Below are positions 44,301 to 52,939 of a stretch of DNA of 64,000 nucleotides, one piece after another (position 1 is the stretch's first letter; every line of letters begins with the position of its first letter). The position numbers and the translations under genes were made by a program. Below the pieces are notes generated by a model that worked only from the letters and a program-made list of their open reading frames with translations, had not been told where the DNA came from and made no database searches. The stretch is from positions 5,397-69,396 of the forward strand of contig CABIYE010000015.1 of the NCBI GenBank assembly GCA_902362865.1. The letters are read 5' to 3'. Source of the DNA: Clostridiaceae bacterium (lineage in GTDB: Bacteria; Bacillota; Clostridia; Lachnospirales; Lachnospiraceae).

Positions 44301-45880
44301 TGAGTTGTGATGATGGTATGGAATCAAACTGTTGTTGGAACGACGCGCTTGAATGTGTTCGGGAGTATAGCAAGTGGCTGCAAGAGGAATTAAAAGGAAA
44401 ATCAATATTATTTGAGATTGAGCACCGCCCGGAGGTGAACCTGCAGAAGTCAAATTATGTGACTGGAAAACCCAGTCACATAATCAATCTGGCAGATATA
44501 TTTTCAGACGATTATCATTTTATGGTTGTTTCAAAACGGGAAAATGTGTCTGTATCATGGAAGCAATATCTGACACCATTCTATATCAAGAAAGAATTGA
44601 AGGATCATGAAGATCTGCTTGAAATCTTGAAACAATATACTCTCATGGATAGTTTCTCGACCGAGAAGATGGAGTTGGAGAAGAAGGTGCAGGAAAATGG
44701 ACAGAATGCTTTGGAGATTGCGCGTAGTTATGGAGTGAAAGCTGTTGGAATGGCTGGCGAGATGAGTCCGGGAGAATATCTGCAGCAGTATTTTATGAAA
44801 TGGATGCTTCAGTATGTCCCGACAGCAGCTCTTTTTATGAGTGAGGATGGAAATACCAGAGTGAATATCTTATCCAGGCAGATATATCCTTTTATATTCG
44901 TAAATCAGTCATATAAAGCCAGCGTGGTAAGACGTATTATGGAAGAGGTAAAACGGTATGGAATTCAGAGATATTCGATACCGGCATGGCAGCGGATGGA
45001 ATATCTGAAATGTAAAGAGCTGCCTTATACGCATTATTTTGTGAAAAGAGGATATCTTTCGAGGGAATCTTATGGGAAATTGATCTTTCCATTTGGTGCA
45101 CATGAACTTCAGATTATCATGAACAGGATGAATTCTCCAAAAGCCAGGGATAATGCGGAAAAATTGGAGGAACTTCTGAAACTTCTGAATAATCGTCAAT
45201 TCTTATTTGAAGATCTGCAAAGAAATGACGATAAAATCAAGAATCAGATAGGGCAGATACAGAAGCAGAAGAAAATTTCTGATGACGGGTATCTAAGTAT
45301 GTACTATAGATTCAAAAAAGAGTGGGAGAATGGATACGGTCAGGGAGAATGTATTGTGAGTGAAGTGCGCGATGAGTACAGAAGCTTTGTTATGACCTGT
45401 ATTAAAGCGGAAAATAAGAAAAGCGGATTTTCATTATCAGAGTTCTGGGAATTGCAAAAACAGTGTGAATATATCCATGTGTATATTTTGCTGATGGCAC
45501 TGTGCAGATATTATGGAGAAGAAAAGATACTACCTCTTGAATCACTTTCCCCAAGAGAGTATAGCAGATTCGCAGCGGCATGGCTCTATGTGATTCGAAA
45601 GGAATACATGACAGATGCTTCGGAAATCGCGGAATATAAAGACAGTTTCCTCGATATGATGAAAAGAGGAACAGGAGATATTTACCATAAGCAGCAGAAG
45701 ATTCTGGAATATATTGCCGGACATAATAGTTTTGGTTTGACGGGTCAGAATCTGTGGAGCTGCTGGATGAGATGCATTGAAGAATTACTCGACATATTTA
45801 TTCAGATAGAGATGAGCGCTTTCAGTAATCTTGGAAGTAGACTGACTGATTTGGAATATTTTGAGAAGAGAATACTGTGA
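41393..45880 (+). CDS. Large HD-domain plus Hsp90-type ATPase protein
   Basis: The protein is 1495 residues. Residues ~55-275 are an HD-superfamily domain: H61, H65, H71 (KHDESHASTVLHNIE), H100-D101 (YIHDIGMV), H185, H227 and D263 (LGDILD). Residues ~380-600 are a GHKL/Hsp90-type ATPase: N-box FLREFLQNAIDAS (E402, N406), DFGTG (496-500) and EFGIGLQSAF (535-544). The later INLSRKGFADKG resembles the Hsp90 middle-domain L-N-x-S-R motif. The last ~600 residues are unrecognised. HD plus Hsp90-like architectures have been predicted in prokaryotic conflict systems. Its neighbours, an ART-like and a SLATT-like gene, fit that. Function untested. Confidence 0.75.
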   Translation: MGKKKKKKKRLTIEGQLENYYLHEDHTERNEVLWHAWCQNKRWLSQLLEATMSAFPTYSKHDESHASTVLHNIEMILGEARIRELSASDCFMLLHTVYIHDIGMVITHEDRENIVQNEKFLDMVKELEDDSDVVFQKAIRSLRQTNYEYDDEDSKEEQTKRLYADKLSVYYAILHLIANYRRSEHGETSADRLSKWTLDSEKLGSGFSMAGIPQRIFLLIAKCAGLHTDSDFAHIMELPQEDNGYVSDYLHPRFVAVLLQLGDILDMDNDRFHPLTKEFVGVLPEISARHYEKHQAIRRLYIRPDIISIEADCKTQEALRLVRKECDILKGILKEAGYNWMLICPRGFSGALPTVDSVKLYLEGMQIPEELVATQFHISQSKAFAILEGSNVYKGQFVFLREFLQNAIDASKMQYWQECVRTWGYYRSGEELRGMSPDELEDILSTDIFPIEIEMQIVKRNEEKQDFPITEEDIEALRKEGDKGRWEYGVKVRIKDFGTGIDKDSILGIAKVGNSRRRDRHMIADMPEWLKPTAEFGIGLQSAFILTNMFKCYTFTRSNEKYEVTFSTVKSNYYEGYINVKPRDSFDTKDDVYGTCFEVFVPVSKKMLHEQYPTAWDGKDYFDEDYELLRPLRHSAELLAQMALYLDEQIGEQLFPIHLKVEDIPGITIPLNLSDKNRLHRLKCNLGEKKVWKDNLNEIADYVHNTELNQQIQDTFADRVWDKTAKSWIFYYKKEKDTDKNVLIEKTDHSTALLDTWNGYFYVWNNELCTFCTINMRNFLLREQRELEKTDRQCESRENYKGVRIYYKGIELAEIELPDIGNELFQSIDIKGKLAREYINLSRKGFADKGEEYFLQEIYEPLMESVQSLLKEMNKNQPEAIVEGVRESLERKKRLLQTLSGEDAKYKWFRLFGYPLLDELRNISYTGVDIEHWLDEAKQELLDLSKENVVLIVMLSFLARKGEFNPILRLSCDDGMESNCCWNDALECVREYSKWLQEELKGKSILFEIEHRPEVNLQKSNYVTGKPSHIINLADIFSDDYHFMVVSKRENVSVSWKQYLTPFYIKKELKDHEDLLEILKQYTLMDSFSTEKMELEKKVQENGQNALEIARSYGVKAVGMAGEMSPGEYLQQYFMKWMLQYVPTAALFMSEDGNTRVNILSRQIYPFIFVNQSYKASVVRRIMEEVKRYGIQRYSIPAWQRMEYLKCKELPYTHYFVKRGYLSRESYGKLIFPFGAHELQIIMNRMNSPKARDNAEKLEELLKLLNNRQFLFEDLQRNDDKIKNQIGQIQKQKKISDDGYLSMYYRFKKEWENGYGQGECIVSEVRDEYRSFVMTCIKAENKKSGFSLSEFWELQKQCEYIHVYILLMALCRYYGEEKILPLESLSPREYSRFAAAWLYVIRKEYMTDASEIAEYKDSFLDMMKRGTGDIYHKQQKILEYIAGHNSFGLTGQNLWSCWMRCIEELLDIFIQIEMSAFSNLGSRLTDLEYFEKRIL

Positions 45881-45942
45881 AAAGATTATCTGCTGGAATA
45901 AAAAATACGAAAGACTAGACTATCAGGAAGAAGGAACCAAAG

Positions 45943-46752
45943 ATGCCGACACTAGAATATAATCCGGAGCGAAAAGAATTGTTAAAAGAGATATCAGAAA
46001 CGCTGAAAGAGATCGGACAGGCGGGACATATTGTGAAATATTACTGGAAAATAGGAAGACTTGCGGAACAATTAATTATTCAAACTCTTGGTGAAGAGAA
46101 TTGTGTGTTTCCCATAGATATTGAGGCGCTTGTGAAAGAATTCGGAATTGAGGTTGAAGATGAATTCATGGACAAATTTCAGAATACCAATGTCCGAGCA
46201 CTGAACCGCAAGATCGGGCAGCTCGTCATCCGTAAGGATTCGTATACCGGAGAGAAGAGCGTGATTATACATATCGATAATAAAGTGCCGCCCTCTTCCA
46301 GGCGGTATGCAATTGCGAATGAATTTGTTCATTATCTGCTTCATTATGATGAAGACAGGTATTATGAGAATTATTTTATCATGCCTATCTGTCCGGTTAA
46401 GATGGAAGAAATCGCAGCAGATATTTTTTCTGTATTCCTATTGATTCCTATGAGACAGTTTGTTGTAGAGTTCGCCCAATATGTGGAATATCGTGTGAAC
46501 ACTCAGAAGGTTCCAATCTCAACGGAAGAGTGGATGCGGTATTTGTCAGAACGCGCTGTTCTGTCGGATTATTATGTGGCGTATGGGTATCAGTATCTTC
46601 GTGGAATCGGATACTGGGTTTATCAGGCTTATAATGCTGCAGAAGAGCAGATGAAAGAAATCGCTATGGATGAGGAGGAGAAGAAAGAGATTATAGAATG
46701 GATGGATGGCTACTATACAAAAGAAAGAAGTCGGTGGATCTTCCAGGCTTAA
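45943..46752 (+). CDS. ImmA/IrrE-like protein with degenerate zinc motif
   Basis: The protein is 269 residues. The COG2856-like core is recognisable: RRYAIANEFVHYLLHYDED, then EEIAADIFSVFLLIP where the third ligand helix lies. The usual H-E-x-x-H is N126-E-F-V-H130, so the first zinc-binding histidine is missing and peptidase activity is doubtful. The extra N-terminal helix and C-terminal ~80 residues are unassigned. It lies 62 bases after the HD-Hsp90 gene and 44 bases before capE. It might act as a sensor or regulator of the cassette. Confidence 0.7.
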   Translation: MPTLEYNPERKELLKEISETLKEIGQAGHIVKYYWKIGRLAEQLIIQTLGEENCVFPIDIEALVKEFGIEVEDEFMDKFQNTNVRALNRKIGQLVIRKDSYTGEKSVIIHIDNKVPPSSRRYAIANEFVHYLLHYDEDRYYENYFIMPICPVKMEEIAADIFSVFLLIPMRQFVVEFAQYVEYRVNTQKVPISTEEWMRYLSERAVLSDYYVAYGYQYLRGIGYWVYQAYNAAEEQMKEIAMDEEEKKEIIEWMDGYYTKERSRWIFQA

Positions 46753-46796
46753 TGGGATAGATAGAGCATCAGAAAACAAAAGGGAGGAAGAACAAC

Positions 46797-47843
46797 ATGT
46801 TCCAAGGAAAAACATTACTAATCACAGGCGGTACAGGCTCGTTTGGCAACGCAGTCCTGGACCGCTTTTTAAAAACAGATATCAAAGAGATACGTATATT
46901 TTCCCGCGATGAGTTAAAGCAGGACAATATGCGTCATTTTTATCAAAAAGAATTCCCTGAGTACAGCGATAAGTTGAAATTCTACATTGGAGACGTCCGT
47001 GACATCCAGAGCGTGAGGAATGCCATGCACGGAGTTGATTATATCTTTCATGCGGCAGCATTAAAGCAAGTTCCATCCTGTGAATTCTTCCCGGTAGAAG
47101 CGGTGAAGACTAATGTGTTGGGAACGGAGAATGTGCTGACTGCGGCAATCGAAGCTGGGGTAAAGAAAGTCATCTGCCTTTCTACTGACAAAGCGGCATA
47201 TCCGGTGAATGCCATGGGAACATCCAAGGCTATGATGGAGAAGGTGATTGTGGCGAAGTCAAGAACGGTGTCCCCAGAAAAAACTGCAATCTGTTGTACC
47301 AGATATGGCAATGTTATGTGTTCCAGAGGCTCTGTTATTCCATTATTTATCAGTCAGATAAAGGATGGGAAGGAATTGACAGTTACTGAGCCTTCTATGA
47401 CTCGTTTTATTATGAGCCTGGAAGAGGCGGTTGAGCTGGTGGTATTTGCCTTCCAGAATGCAGAGTCAGGAGACATTATGGTTCAGAAGGCTCCGGCATG
47501 TACGATTGAAGTGCTGGCACAGGCAGTAAAGGAAGTATTCCATGCAGAGAATCCAATCAAAGTGATCGGCATCCGCCATGGAGAGAAAATGTACGAAACA
47601 TTATTAACGAATGAAGAGTGTTCCCATGCCATTGACATGGGAAATTTTTATCGTGTACCATGTGACAAGAGAGATTTGAATTACGACAAATATTTTAAAG
47701 ATGGCGATGTGGAGCGGAATACGCTGACAGAGTTTAACTCAAGTAATACGGAACTGTTGGATGTTGAGCAGGTGAAGCAGAAACTCCTATCTTTGAAATA
47801 TATTCAAGATGAACTGGCTGATTGGGAAACTGGCTGTTTTTAA
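46797..47843 (+). CDS. capE: UDP-GlcNAc 4,6-dehydratase/5-epimerase (CapE/FnlA-like)
   Basis: The protein is 348 residues, soluble, extended SDR type: LITGGTGSFGNAVL (NAD site), HAAALKQVPSCEF, STDKAAYPVNAMGTSKAMMEK with the M-x3-K catalytic pair, and RHGEKMYETLLT. It starts the three-enzyme route UDP-GlcNAc to UDP-L-FucNAc together with the next two genes. GGGAGGAAG precedes ATG 46797. Confidence 0.9.
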   Translation: MFQGKTLLITGGTGSFGNAVLDRFLKTDIKEIRIFSRDELKQDNMRHFYQKEFPEYSDKLKFYIGDVRDIQSVRNAMHGVDYIFHAAALKQVPSCEFFPVEAVKTNVLGTENVLTAAIEAGVKKVICLSTDKAAYPVNAMGTSKAMMEKVIVAKSRTVSPEKTAICCTRYGNVMCSRGSVIPLFISQIKDGKELTVTEPSMTRFIMSLEEAVELVVFAFQNAESGDIMVQKAPACTIEVLAQAVKEVFHAENPIKVIGIRHGEKMYETLLTNEECSHAIDMGNFYRVPCDKRDLNYDKYFKDGDVERNTLTEFNSSNTELLDVEQVKQKLLSLKYIQDELADWETGCF

Positions 47844-47867
47844 ATGATTTTTGTGGAGGAATTCATT

Positions 47868-49070
47868 ATGAACATTTTAATTACTGGTGCCCGGGGGTTT
47901 GTCGGCAAGAACCTTGTGACGAATTTATACAATATTAAAGATGGAAAGAATCGTACCAGGAATTTTGAGATTGGCGAGATTTATGAGTATGATATAGATA
48001 CAGAACCAGCCCTGTTGGAAAAATTTTGCGAGAAGGCTGATTTTGTGTTTAATCTTGCCGGAGTGAATCGACCGAAGGATAATGCAGAATTTATGGCAGG
48101 AAATTTTGGATTTGCATCGACACTTCTGGAAACATTGAAACGGTATGAAAATACTTGTCCGGTGATGCTTGCGTCTTCCATACAGGCGACGCTGATCGGT
48201 CGTTATGGTGAATCAGATTATGGAAAGTCTAAGCTGGCAGGAGAGGAACTTTTTTTTGCTTTTGGAGAAGAAACAGGAGCAAAGGTGCTGGTATACCGTT
48301 TCCCGAATCTTTTTGGAAAATGGTGCCGCCCGAATTATAATTCTGCTGTGGCTACATTTTGTAATAATATTGCAAATGATTTACCGATTATGGTAAATGA
48401 CCGTTCTACGGAGTTGGAATTGCTTTATATTGATGATTTAGTGGAGGAACTTTTGGATGCCTTAGAAGGAAGGGAGCATCATTGTGACTATGACGGGCTG
48501 GAAGTGAAGGATTCTGCTGCGGGAAGATATTGTTATGTGCCGGTGACACATAGAGCAACGCTGGGAGAGATTGTTGATTTGTTGGATAGGTTTAAGAACC
48601 AGCCAGAGTCCTTGGTGATGCCGGAGATTCCGGCTGATTCATTCGCAAAGAAGTTGTATTCTACGTATTTATCTTATTTGCCGGAGAAAAAGGTATGTTT
48701 TCCACTGAAGATGAATGTGGATGAGCGGGGCAGTTTTACAGAGCTTTTGAAAACAGCGAACAATGGGCAGTTTTCCGTGAATATCTCAAAACCGGGTATT
48801 ACGAAAGGACAGCACTGGCACAATAGCAAGTGGGAATTTTTTATTGTGGTAAGTGGACACGGTTTGATTCAGGAACGGCGGATTGGCTCAGATGAGGTGC
48901 TGGAATTTGAAGTGTCCGGTGAAAAGATCGAGGCAGTACATATGCTGCCGGGATATACGCACAATATTATTAATTTGTCTGATACAGAAAATCTTGTGAC
49001 TGTGATGTGGGCTAATGAACCATTTGACCCGAAACATCCAGATACATTTTTTGAAAAAGTGGAGGAGTAA
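47868..49070 (+). CDS. capF: CapF/FnlB-like bifunctional reductase with cupin domain
   Basis: The protein is 400 residues from ATG 47868 (GTGGAGG upstream). The N-terminal SDR domain (ILITGARGFVGKNLV, YGKSKLAGEE) is followed by a C-terminal cupin (GSFTELLKTANNGQFSVNIS, GQHWHNSKWEFF, PGYTHNIINL). CapF/FnlB performs C3 epimerisation and C4 reduction to give UDP-6-deoxy-L-TalNAc. The in-frame ATG at 47844 is less well placed. Confidence 0.92.
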   Translation: MNILITGARGFVGKNLVTNLYNIKDGKNRTRNFEIGEIYEYDIDTEPALLEKFCEKADFVFNLAGVNRPKDNAEFMAGNFGFASTLLETLKRYENTCPVMLASSIQATLIGRYGESDYGKSKLAGEELFFAFGEETGAKVLVYRFPNLFGKWCRPNYNSAVATFCNNIANDLPIMVNDRSTELELLYIDDLVEELLDALEGREHHCDYDGLEVKDSAAGRYCYVPVTHRATLGEIVDLLDRFKNQPESLVMPEIPADSFAKKLYSTYLSYLPEKKVCFPLKMNVDERGSFTELLKTANNGQFSVNISKPGITKGQHWHNSKWEFFIVVSGHGLIQERRIGSDEVLEFEVSGEKIEAVHMLPGYTHNIINLSDTENLVTVMWANEPFDPKHPDTFFEKVEE

Positions 49071-49072
49071 GG

Positions 49073-50233
49073 ATGGCGTCTTTTAAGAATAATGGGAAGC
49101 TAAAGTTGTTAATCATTGTCGGAACAAGACCGGAGATTATCCGTCTTGCAGCAGTGATTAAAAAGTGCAGGAAATATTTTGATACGGTGCTGGCACATAC
49201 GGGGCAGAATTATGATTATAATCTGAATGGAGTTTTCTTTCATGATCTGGAGCTGGATGATCCGGATGTGTATTTGGATGCAGTCGGTAAGGATTTGGGA
49301 GAAACTATGGGGAATATTATTGCCCGTTCCTATGAGCTGATGGTGGAGATTCAGCCGGATGCAGTACTGGTTCTTGGTGATACCAACTCTTGTCTTTCAG
49401 TGATTGGGGCAAAGAGATTGCACATTCCGATTTTTCACATGGAAGCAGGAAATCGATGCAAAGATGAGTGCCTGCCGGAGGAAACGAACCGAAGGATTGT
49501 AGATATTATTTCAGATGTAAATATGTGTTATTCCGAGCACGCACGGCGTTATTTAGCGGAAAATGGTCTGCCGAAGGAACGAACCTATGTGACAGGTTCA
49601 CCGATGGCAGAGGTGCTGCATAGCAATTTGAAAAAAATTGAGAGCAGTGATATTCATATGCGGCTTGGATTGGAGAAGGGAAGATATATCCTGCTTTCTG
49701 CTCACCGAGAGGAAAATATTGACACGGAGAAGAACTTTCGATCTTTATTCACGGCTATTAATAAGATGGCGGAAAAATATGATATGCCAATTTTATATTC
49801 CTGCCATCCACGTTCCCGGAAGCGATTGGAAAGTTCCGGTTTTCAACTGGATAAGCGTGTGATTCAGCATGAGCCACTAGGATTCCATGATTATAATTGT
49901 CTGCAGATGAATGCGTTTGTGGTAGTGTCGGATAGTGGTACACTGCCGGAGGAAAGTAGTTTCTTCACATCTGTGGGACATCCGTTCCCGGCAGTATGCA
50001 TTCGCACATCCACTGAGCGACCGGAAGCATTGGACAAGGCTTGCTTCATCTTGTCAGGCATTGATGAAAAGGGATTGCTGCAGGCAGTAGATACGGCAGT
50101 GGAGATGAACCGGGATGGAGATGTGGGAATTCCGGTGCCGGATTATGTGGAAGAGAGCGTCTCCACAAAAGTGGTAAAGATTATTCAGAGTTATACTGGT
50201 GTTGTGAATAAAATGGTGTGGAGAAAAGAATAA
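49073..50233 (+). CDS. capG: UDP-N-acetyl-L-fucosamine synthase (CapG/FnlC-like 2-epimerase)
   Basis: The protein is 386 residues, WecB-related 2-epimerase: IVGTRPEIIRLAAVI, LAHTGQNYDYNLNGVFF, LGDTNSCLS, HMEAGNRC, SAHREENID and SDSGTLPEESSFF. Its genetic linkage to capE-capF and the CapG-type DTNS/AGNRC variants favour the final C2 epimerisation to UDP-L-FucNAc over plain WecB activity. Last gene of the EPS locus. Confidence 0.9.
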   Translation: MASFKNNGKLKLLIIVGTRPEIIRLAAVIKKCRKYFDTVLAHTGQNYDYNLNGVFFHDLELDDPDVYLDAVGKDLGETMGNIIARSYELMVEIQPDAVLVLGDTNSCLSVIGAKRLHIPIFHMEAGNRCKDECLPEETNRRIVDIISDVNMCYSEHARRYLAENGLPKERTYVTGSPMAEVLHSNLKKIESSDIHMRLGLEKGRYILLSAHREENIDTEKNFRSLFTAINKMAEKYDMPILYSCHPRSRKRLESSGFQLDKRVIQHEPLGFHDYNCLQMNAFVVVSDSGTLPEESSFFTSVGHPFPAVCIRTSTERPEALDKACFILSGIDEKGLLQAVDTAVEMNRDGDVGIPVPDYVEESVSTKVVKIIQSYTGVVNKMVWRKE

Positions 50234-50270
50234 TATAAGTAGTATTTTTGAAAAAATATTGAAAGACCTG

Positions 50271-50299
50271 TCGAAAAACCAGATGAAATGTGGTAAAAT
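50271..50299 (+). promoter_or_regulatory. Promoter of RNA element copy 1
   Basis: TCGAAA (50271-50276)-17-TAAAAT (50294-50299). The same -10 context (GGTAAAATA) precedes copy 2. Confidence 0.55.
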
Positions 50300-50304
50300 A
50301 GAGA

Positions 50305-50365
50305 CGGCTAATCAAGGTAAGGAAACAAGGAGAACGGAGTTCTATGGTTTTTCTTACCTTTTTTT
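50305..50365 (+). ncRNA. Repeated hairpin RNA / attenuator, copy 1
   Basis: After GGCTAATC, AAGGTAAG (50314-50321) pairs with CTTACCTT (50353-50360); inner AGAAC/GTTCT closes around GGA, followed by T7. Copy 2 lies 4.1 kb away with the same flanks but changed pairing bases. It may be a small RNA with its own terminator, or an attenuator ahead of the 50440 gene, and it also ends the EPS operon. Confidence 0.6.
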
Positions 50366-50439
50366 GACCCTATATAGATTACGCATAAGCACTAAATAAT
50401 GGAAAGAATTGGTGTTTACGAAAAACAAGTGGGAACTAC

Positions 50440-50748
50440 ATGGTTTGGAAACACGGGATTTTTGATTTTAGCATTGATCAGGTTATCTATTTTATACCAA
50501 GAAATTTTGGAGAAAAACTTAATTCGTTTACGATAACAGTCAACATGAGTTTTGATTCACCATCGTTTGATATGGAATTGAGAGAAATCGGCCATGTTAA
50601 AAAGGAAAGAGGTGTTTCTGAACATATTCTTAAATATCACAGGAAAATAGAAAAGGATGATTGTGTTAAGTATTTTTTTAAAATTGATAAAGAATGTATT
50701 AATATGGACAATGTTTATTACATATTTATAAAGCCAAGAAAAAAATAG
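50440..50748 (+). CDS. Small hypothetical protein
   Basis: The protein is 102 residues with no family I recognise. It is probably soluble and rich in beta strands (ending NMDNVYYIFIKPRKK). The ribosome site is weak (GTGGGAACTAC before the ATG). It is AT-rich like the EPS genes rather than the islands around it. It could be a fragment of a longer gene. Confidence 0.4.
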   Translation: MVWKHGIFDFSIDQVIYFIPRNFGEKLNSFTITVNMSFDSPSFDMELREIGHVKKERGVSEHILKYHRKIEKDDCVKYFFKIDKECINMDNVYYIFIKPRKK

Positions 50749-50824
50749 TACAAAACCCGTAACAAGGAGAAATACCGGGCAGAGCATGAGCACAGATAAT
50801 CGAGAGTAGAAAAAAATACATATA

Positions 50825-51300
50825 AATGATATAATCGAAAAAATCTGTCGAAAGTGGGAACAGAAAAAGGGTTCTAATGACAAGATTCAGATTTTTGAAA
50901 GTCAGCAAATACGTACTGCTTGGAATGATGACAAGAAGAATGGTATTTTTCAGTTCAGGATGTTGTGGCAGTTTTGACAGATAGTGTCGATCCCAAACAA
51001 TACATCAAAAAGATGCGTACCCGCGATCTAGAACTTTCCTCCAACTGGGGTACAATTTGTACCCCAGTTGAAATGACCGCTGCTGATGGAAAACGAAGAA
51101 AAATCCAGGCAGCCAATGTAGAAGGTATCCTGCGAATCATTCAGTCGATTCCATCTCCCAAAGCAGAACCCTTTAAGCTATGGATGGCACAGGTAGGCAG
51201 AGAGCGTATCGAAGAAACCATTGACCCGGAGCTGATCATAGACCGGGCGCTCGAAACCTATAGAGAACGTGAGGCTGCATTTTGTGCAGTCTGGTGTTGA
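50825..51300 (+). pseudogene. BRO-N domain phage antirepressor-like gene, frameshifted and truncated
   Basis: The BRO-N domain is clear from about 50932 (EEWYFSVQDVVAVLTDSVDPKQYIKK, then SSNWGTICTPVEM, GRRKIQAANVEGILRIIQSIPSPKAEPFK). The preceding start (DKIQIFESQQIRTAWNDD) is in another frame, with a one-base shift near 50930. After LIIDRALETYRE the C-terminal half of the family is lost, replaced by REAAFCAVWC. Such genes come from phage or mobile elements. Confidence 0.7.
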
Positions 51301-51310
51301 ATGATACAAT
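51282..51310 (+). promoter_or_regulatory. Promoter of the 51359 gene
   Basis: TTGTGC (51282-51287)-17-TACAAT (51305-51310), overlapping the end of the BRO-N remnant. The TGAATGATACAAT segment is shared with the promoter at 58654. Confidence 0.5.
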
Positions 51311-51358
51311 AAGAATACAGAGTTACATAAAGATGGTATAGCGGAAGAAGGAAAAAGC

Positions 51359-52087
51359 ATGGATAAAAAGAATGTTATTAGCCACGCAATTGACATAATT
51401 GTTCTGGCACAGGAACCGAATCCTTTGTCATGCATCAAACTGGCGAACAATATGATTACGGCAGAGGATCCAATATCAGAGTTAGTCTATAATATGGCAA
51501 AGTCTGAACTTTCGGTAGCAGAAGGGATTATGGCGAACTTTGTTTACGAAGGGGATAAGAATGGTGCGATTCATCGAATCCTGACGCATCTGGAGACGGC
51601 AGCGAAGATGGCGATTGATTATTACAAGAAGAAAAATAACGCAGAAAATCCAATTAATTTTATGAATCCCTGGTTTTTAACTGAGAAAGGGAAGACAGTG
51701 CATGGTGATATTGTCAGGATACAGTATTATCAATGTGTTTTACATACATTGCTGGGAAGTGATTCTGAATGTATTGTTCGGCTGCTTCAGCAGATACCGC
51801 TATATACGGACTATCAGTTTGGCATGTATACGGATGCGGTTTCCAGATTATTTGATACAGAAGAGTGGGAGAATATTCTTATTTACAGAAAATATTACTT
51901 TATAGAAAATATGTGCTGCGCGGCGGATATGATAGATCGTATGCCTTATCTCTTCCCAGGATCTACGCTGATTAATGATGGATGTCTGAAACGGTTGCAA
52001 AGGTTTTTGGAGACGCGGGTGGATGCAGGGTTGGCGAAGGTCATTGTGGAGCAGAGATTGAACATGAATGTGAGAAATTACATATAA
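51359..52087 (+). CDS. Hypothetical protein, predicted helical
   Basis: The protein is 242 residues, apparently all-helical, soluble, with no motif I can name (VISHAIDIIVLAQEPNPLSCIKLANNM at the start, IHRILTHLETAAKMAIDYYKK in the middle). It has its own promoter and GAAGAAGG upstream. It lies between the BRO-N remnant and an ImmA/IrrE gene in the island. Confidence 0.5.
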   Translation: MDKKNVISHAIDIIVLAQEPNPLSCIKLANNMITAEDPISELVYNMAKSELSVAEGIMANFVYEGDKNGAIHRILTHLETAAKMAIDYYKKKNNAENPINFMNPWFLTEKGKTVHGDIVRIQYYQCVLHTLLGSDSECIVRLLQQIPLYTDYQFGMYTDAVSRLFDTEEWENILIYRKYYFIENMCCAADMIDRMPYLFPGSTLINDGCLKRLQRFLETRVDAGLAKVIVEQRLNMNVRNYI

Positions 52088-52315
52088 TTCACAGTATGTT
52101 GCTTTTAGTAAGATTCTGGTGGTTGACATTTTGATTATGCAATGCTAAACTAAGAATTACCAAAGAGTCTGAACTATATTTTGATATATTTCGACATTTC
52201 TTTTTTATTTTATGATAATATATACTTAAGATAGACGTCGATTTTTGTATCTGCTTCGTATTATAGGATGCCTGGTGCTATAATAAATACGAATGAGAAG
52301 CAGGAGTGTATCTAT

Positions 52316-52915
52316 ATGGGGCAGATGATTTATTTTGATATGTACAGAAGAGAAGAAGGTGATACGATGTGTAAGGTACTGGAGAAAATACATAATAAGA
52401 CGGCAGAAGAGTTATTGAAAGAATACGATGTTTATGATTCACTCCCAATTGATTTGGAGAAGCTGGTTACATCCATAGGATTATCTGTGTTGCCTGTTGA
52501 CTTTACACTTTTGGAGGAGGCGCTAAATAAAAAAGATATCCTTGGTCTGGTACTTACATCGGGAAATGATGCGGCTATTTTTTACAGAAAGACAGATTCT
52601 GTTAATAGAAAAAGATTTACAATAGCACATGAATTGGCGCATTGTTGTCATTTGGATCCGGCAACCACAGAACCACATATTGAGTATAGAATTGATGAAG
52701 ATAAAAAAGATGAATTCGAGAGAAAAATGGATATATTTGCAGGTGAATTGCTGATTCCATTCAAAAAGCTGAAGGAAGTATATATGTCTTTGGAAATACC
52801 GGCTTCAGCTGTTTTGGCTAAAATATTTAATGTGTCAGTTTCTGTAATGGAGGCAAGACTCAACTATTTAAAAATTTCCCATTACAATAACAAAGGAATC
52901 CCTGTGACGTATTAA
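52316..52915 (+). CDS. ImmA/IrrE family metallo-endopeptidase
   Basis: The protein is 199 residues from ATG 52316 (CAGGAG upstream). The zinc site is complete: H105-E-L-A-H109 in FTIAHELAHCCHL, and the third ligand region is FERKMDIFAGELLIP. The N-terminal helical region (LPIDLEKLVTSIGLSVLP) is typical. Such peptidases cleave repressors in mobile elements or act as toxin-antitoxin components. Here the following gene, 24 bases on, encodes a two-TM protein, so the pair may be functionally linked. Confidence 0.85.
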   Translation: MGQMIYFDMYRREEGDTMCKVLEKIHNKTAEELLKEYDVYDSLPIDLEKLVTSIGLSVLPVDFTLLEEALNKKDILGLVLTSGNDAAIFYRKTDSVNRKRFTIAHELAHCCHLDPATTEPHIEYRIDEDKKDEFERKMDIFAGELLIPFKKLKEVYMSLEIPASAVLAKIFNVSVSVMEARLNYLKISHYNNKGIPVTY

Positions 52916-52939
52916 TGTATAACAGGTGGAAGGTATGAG

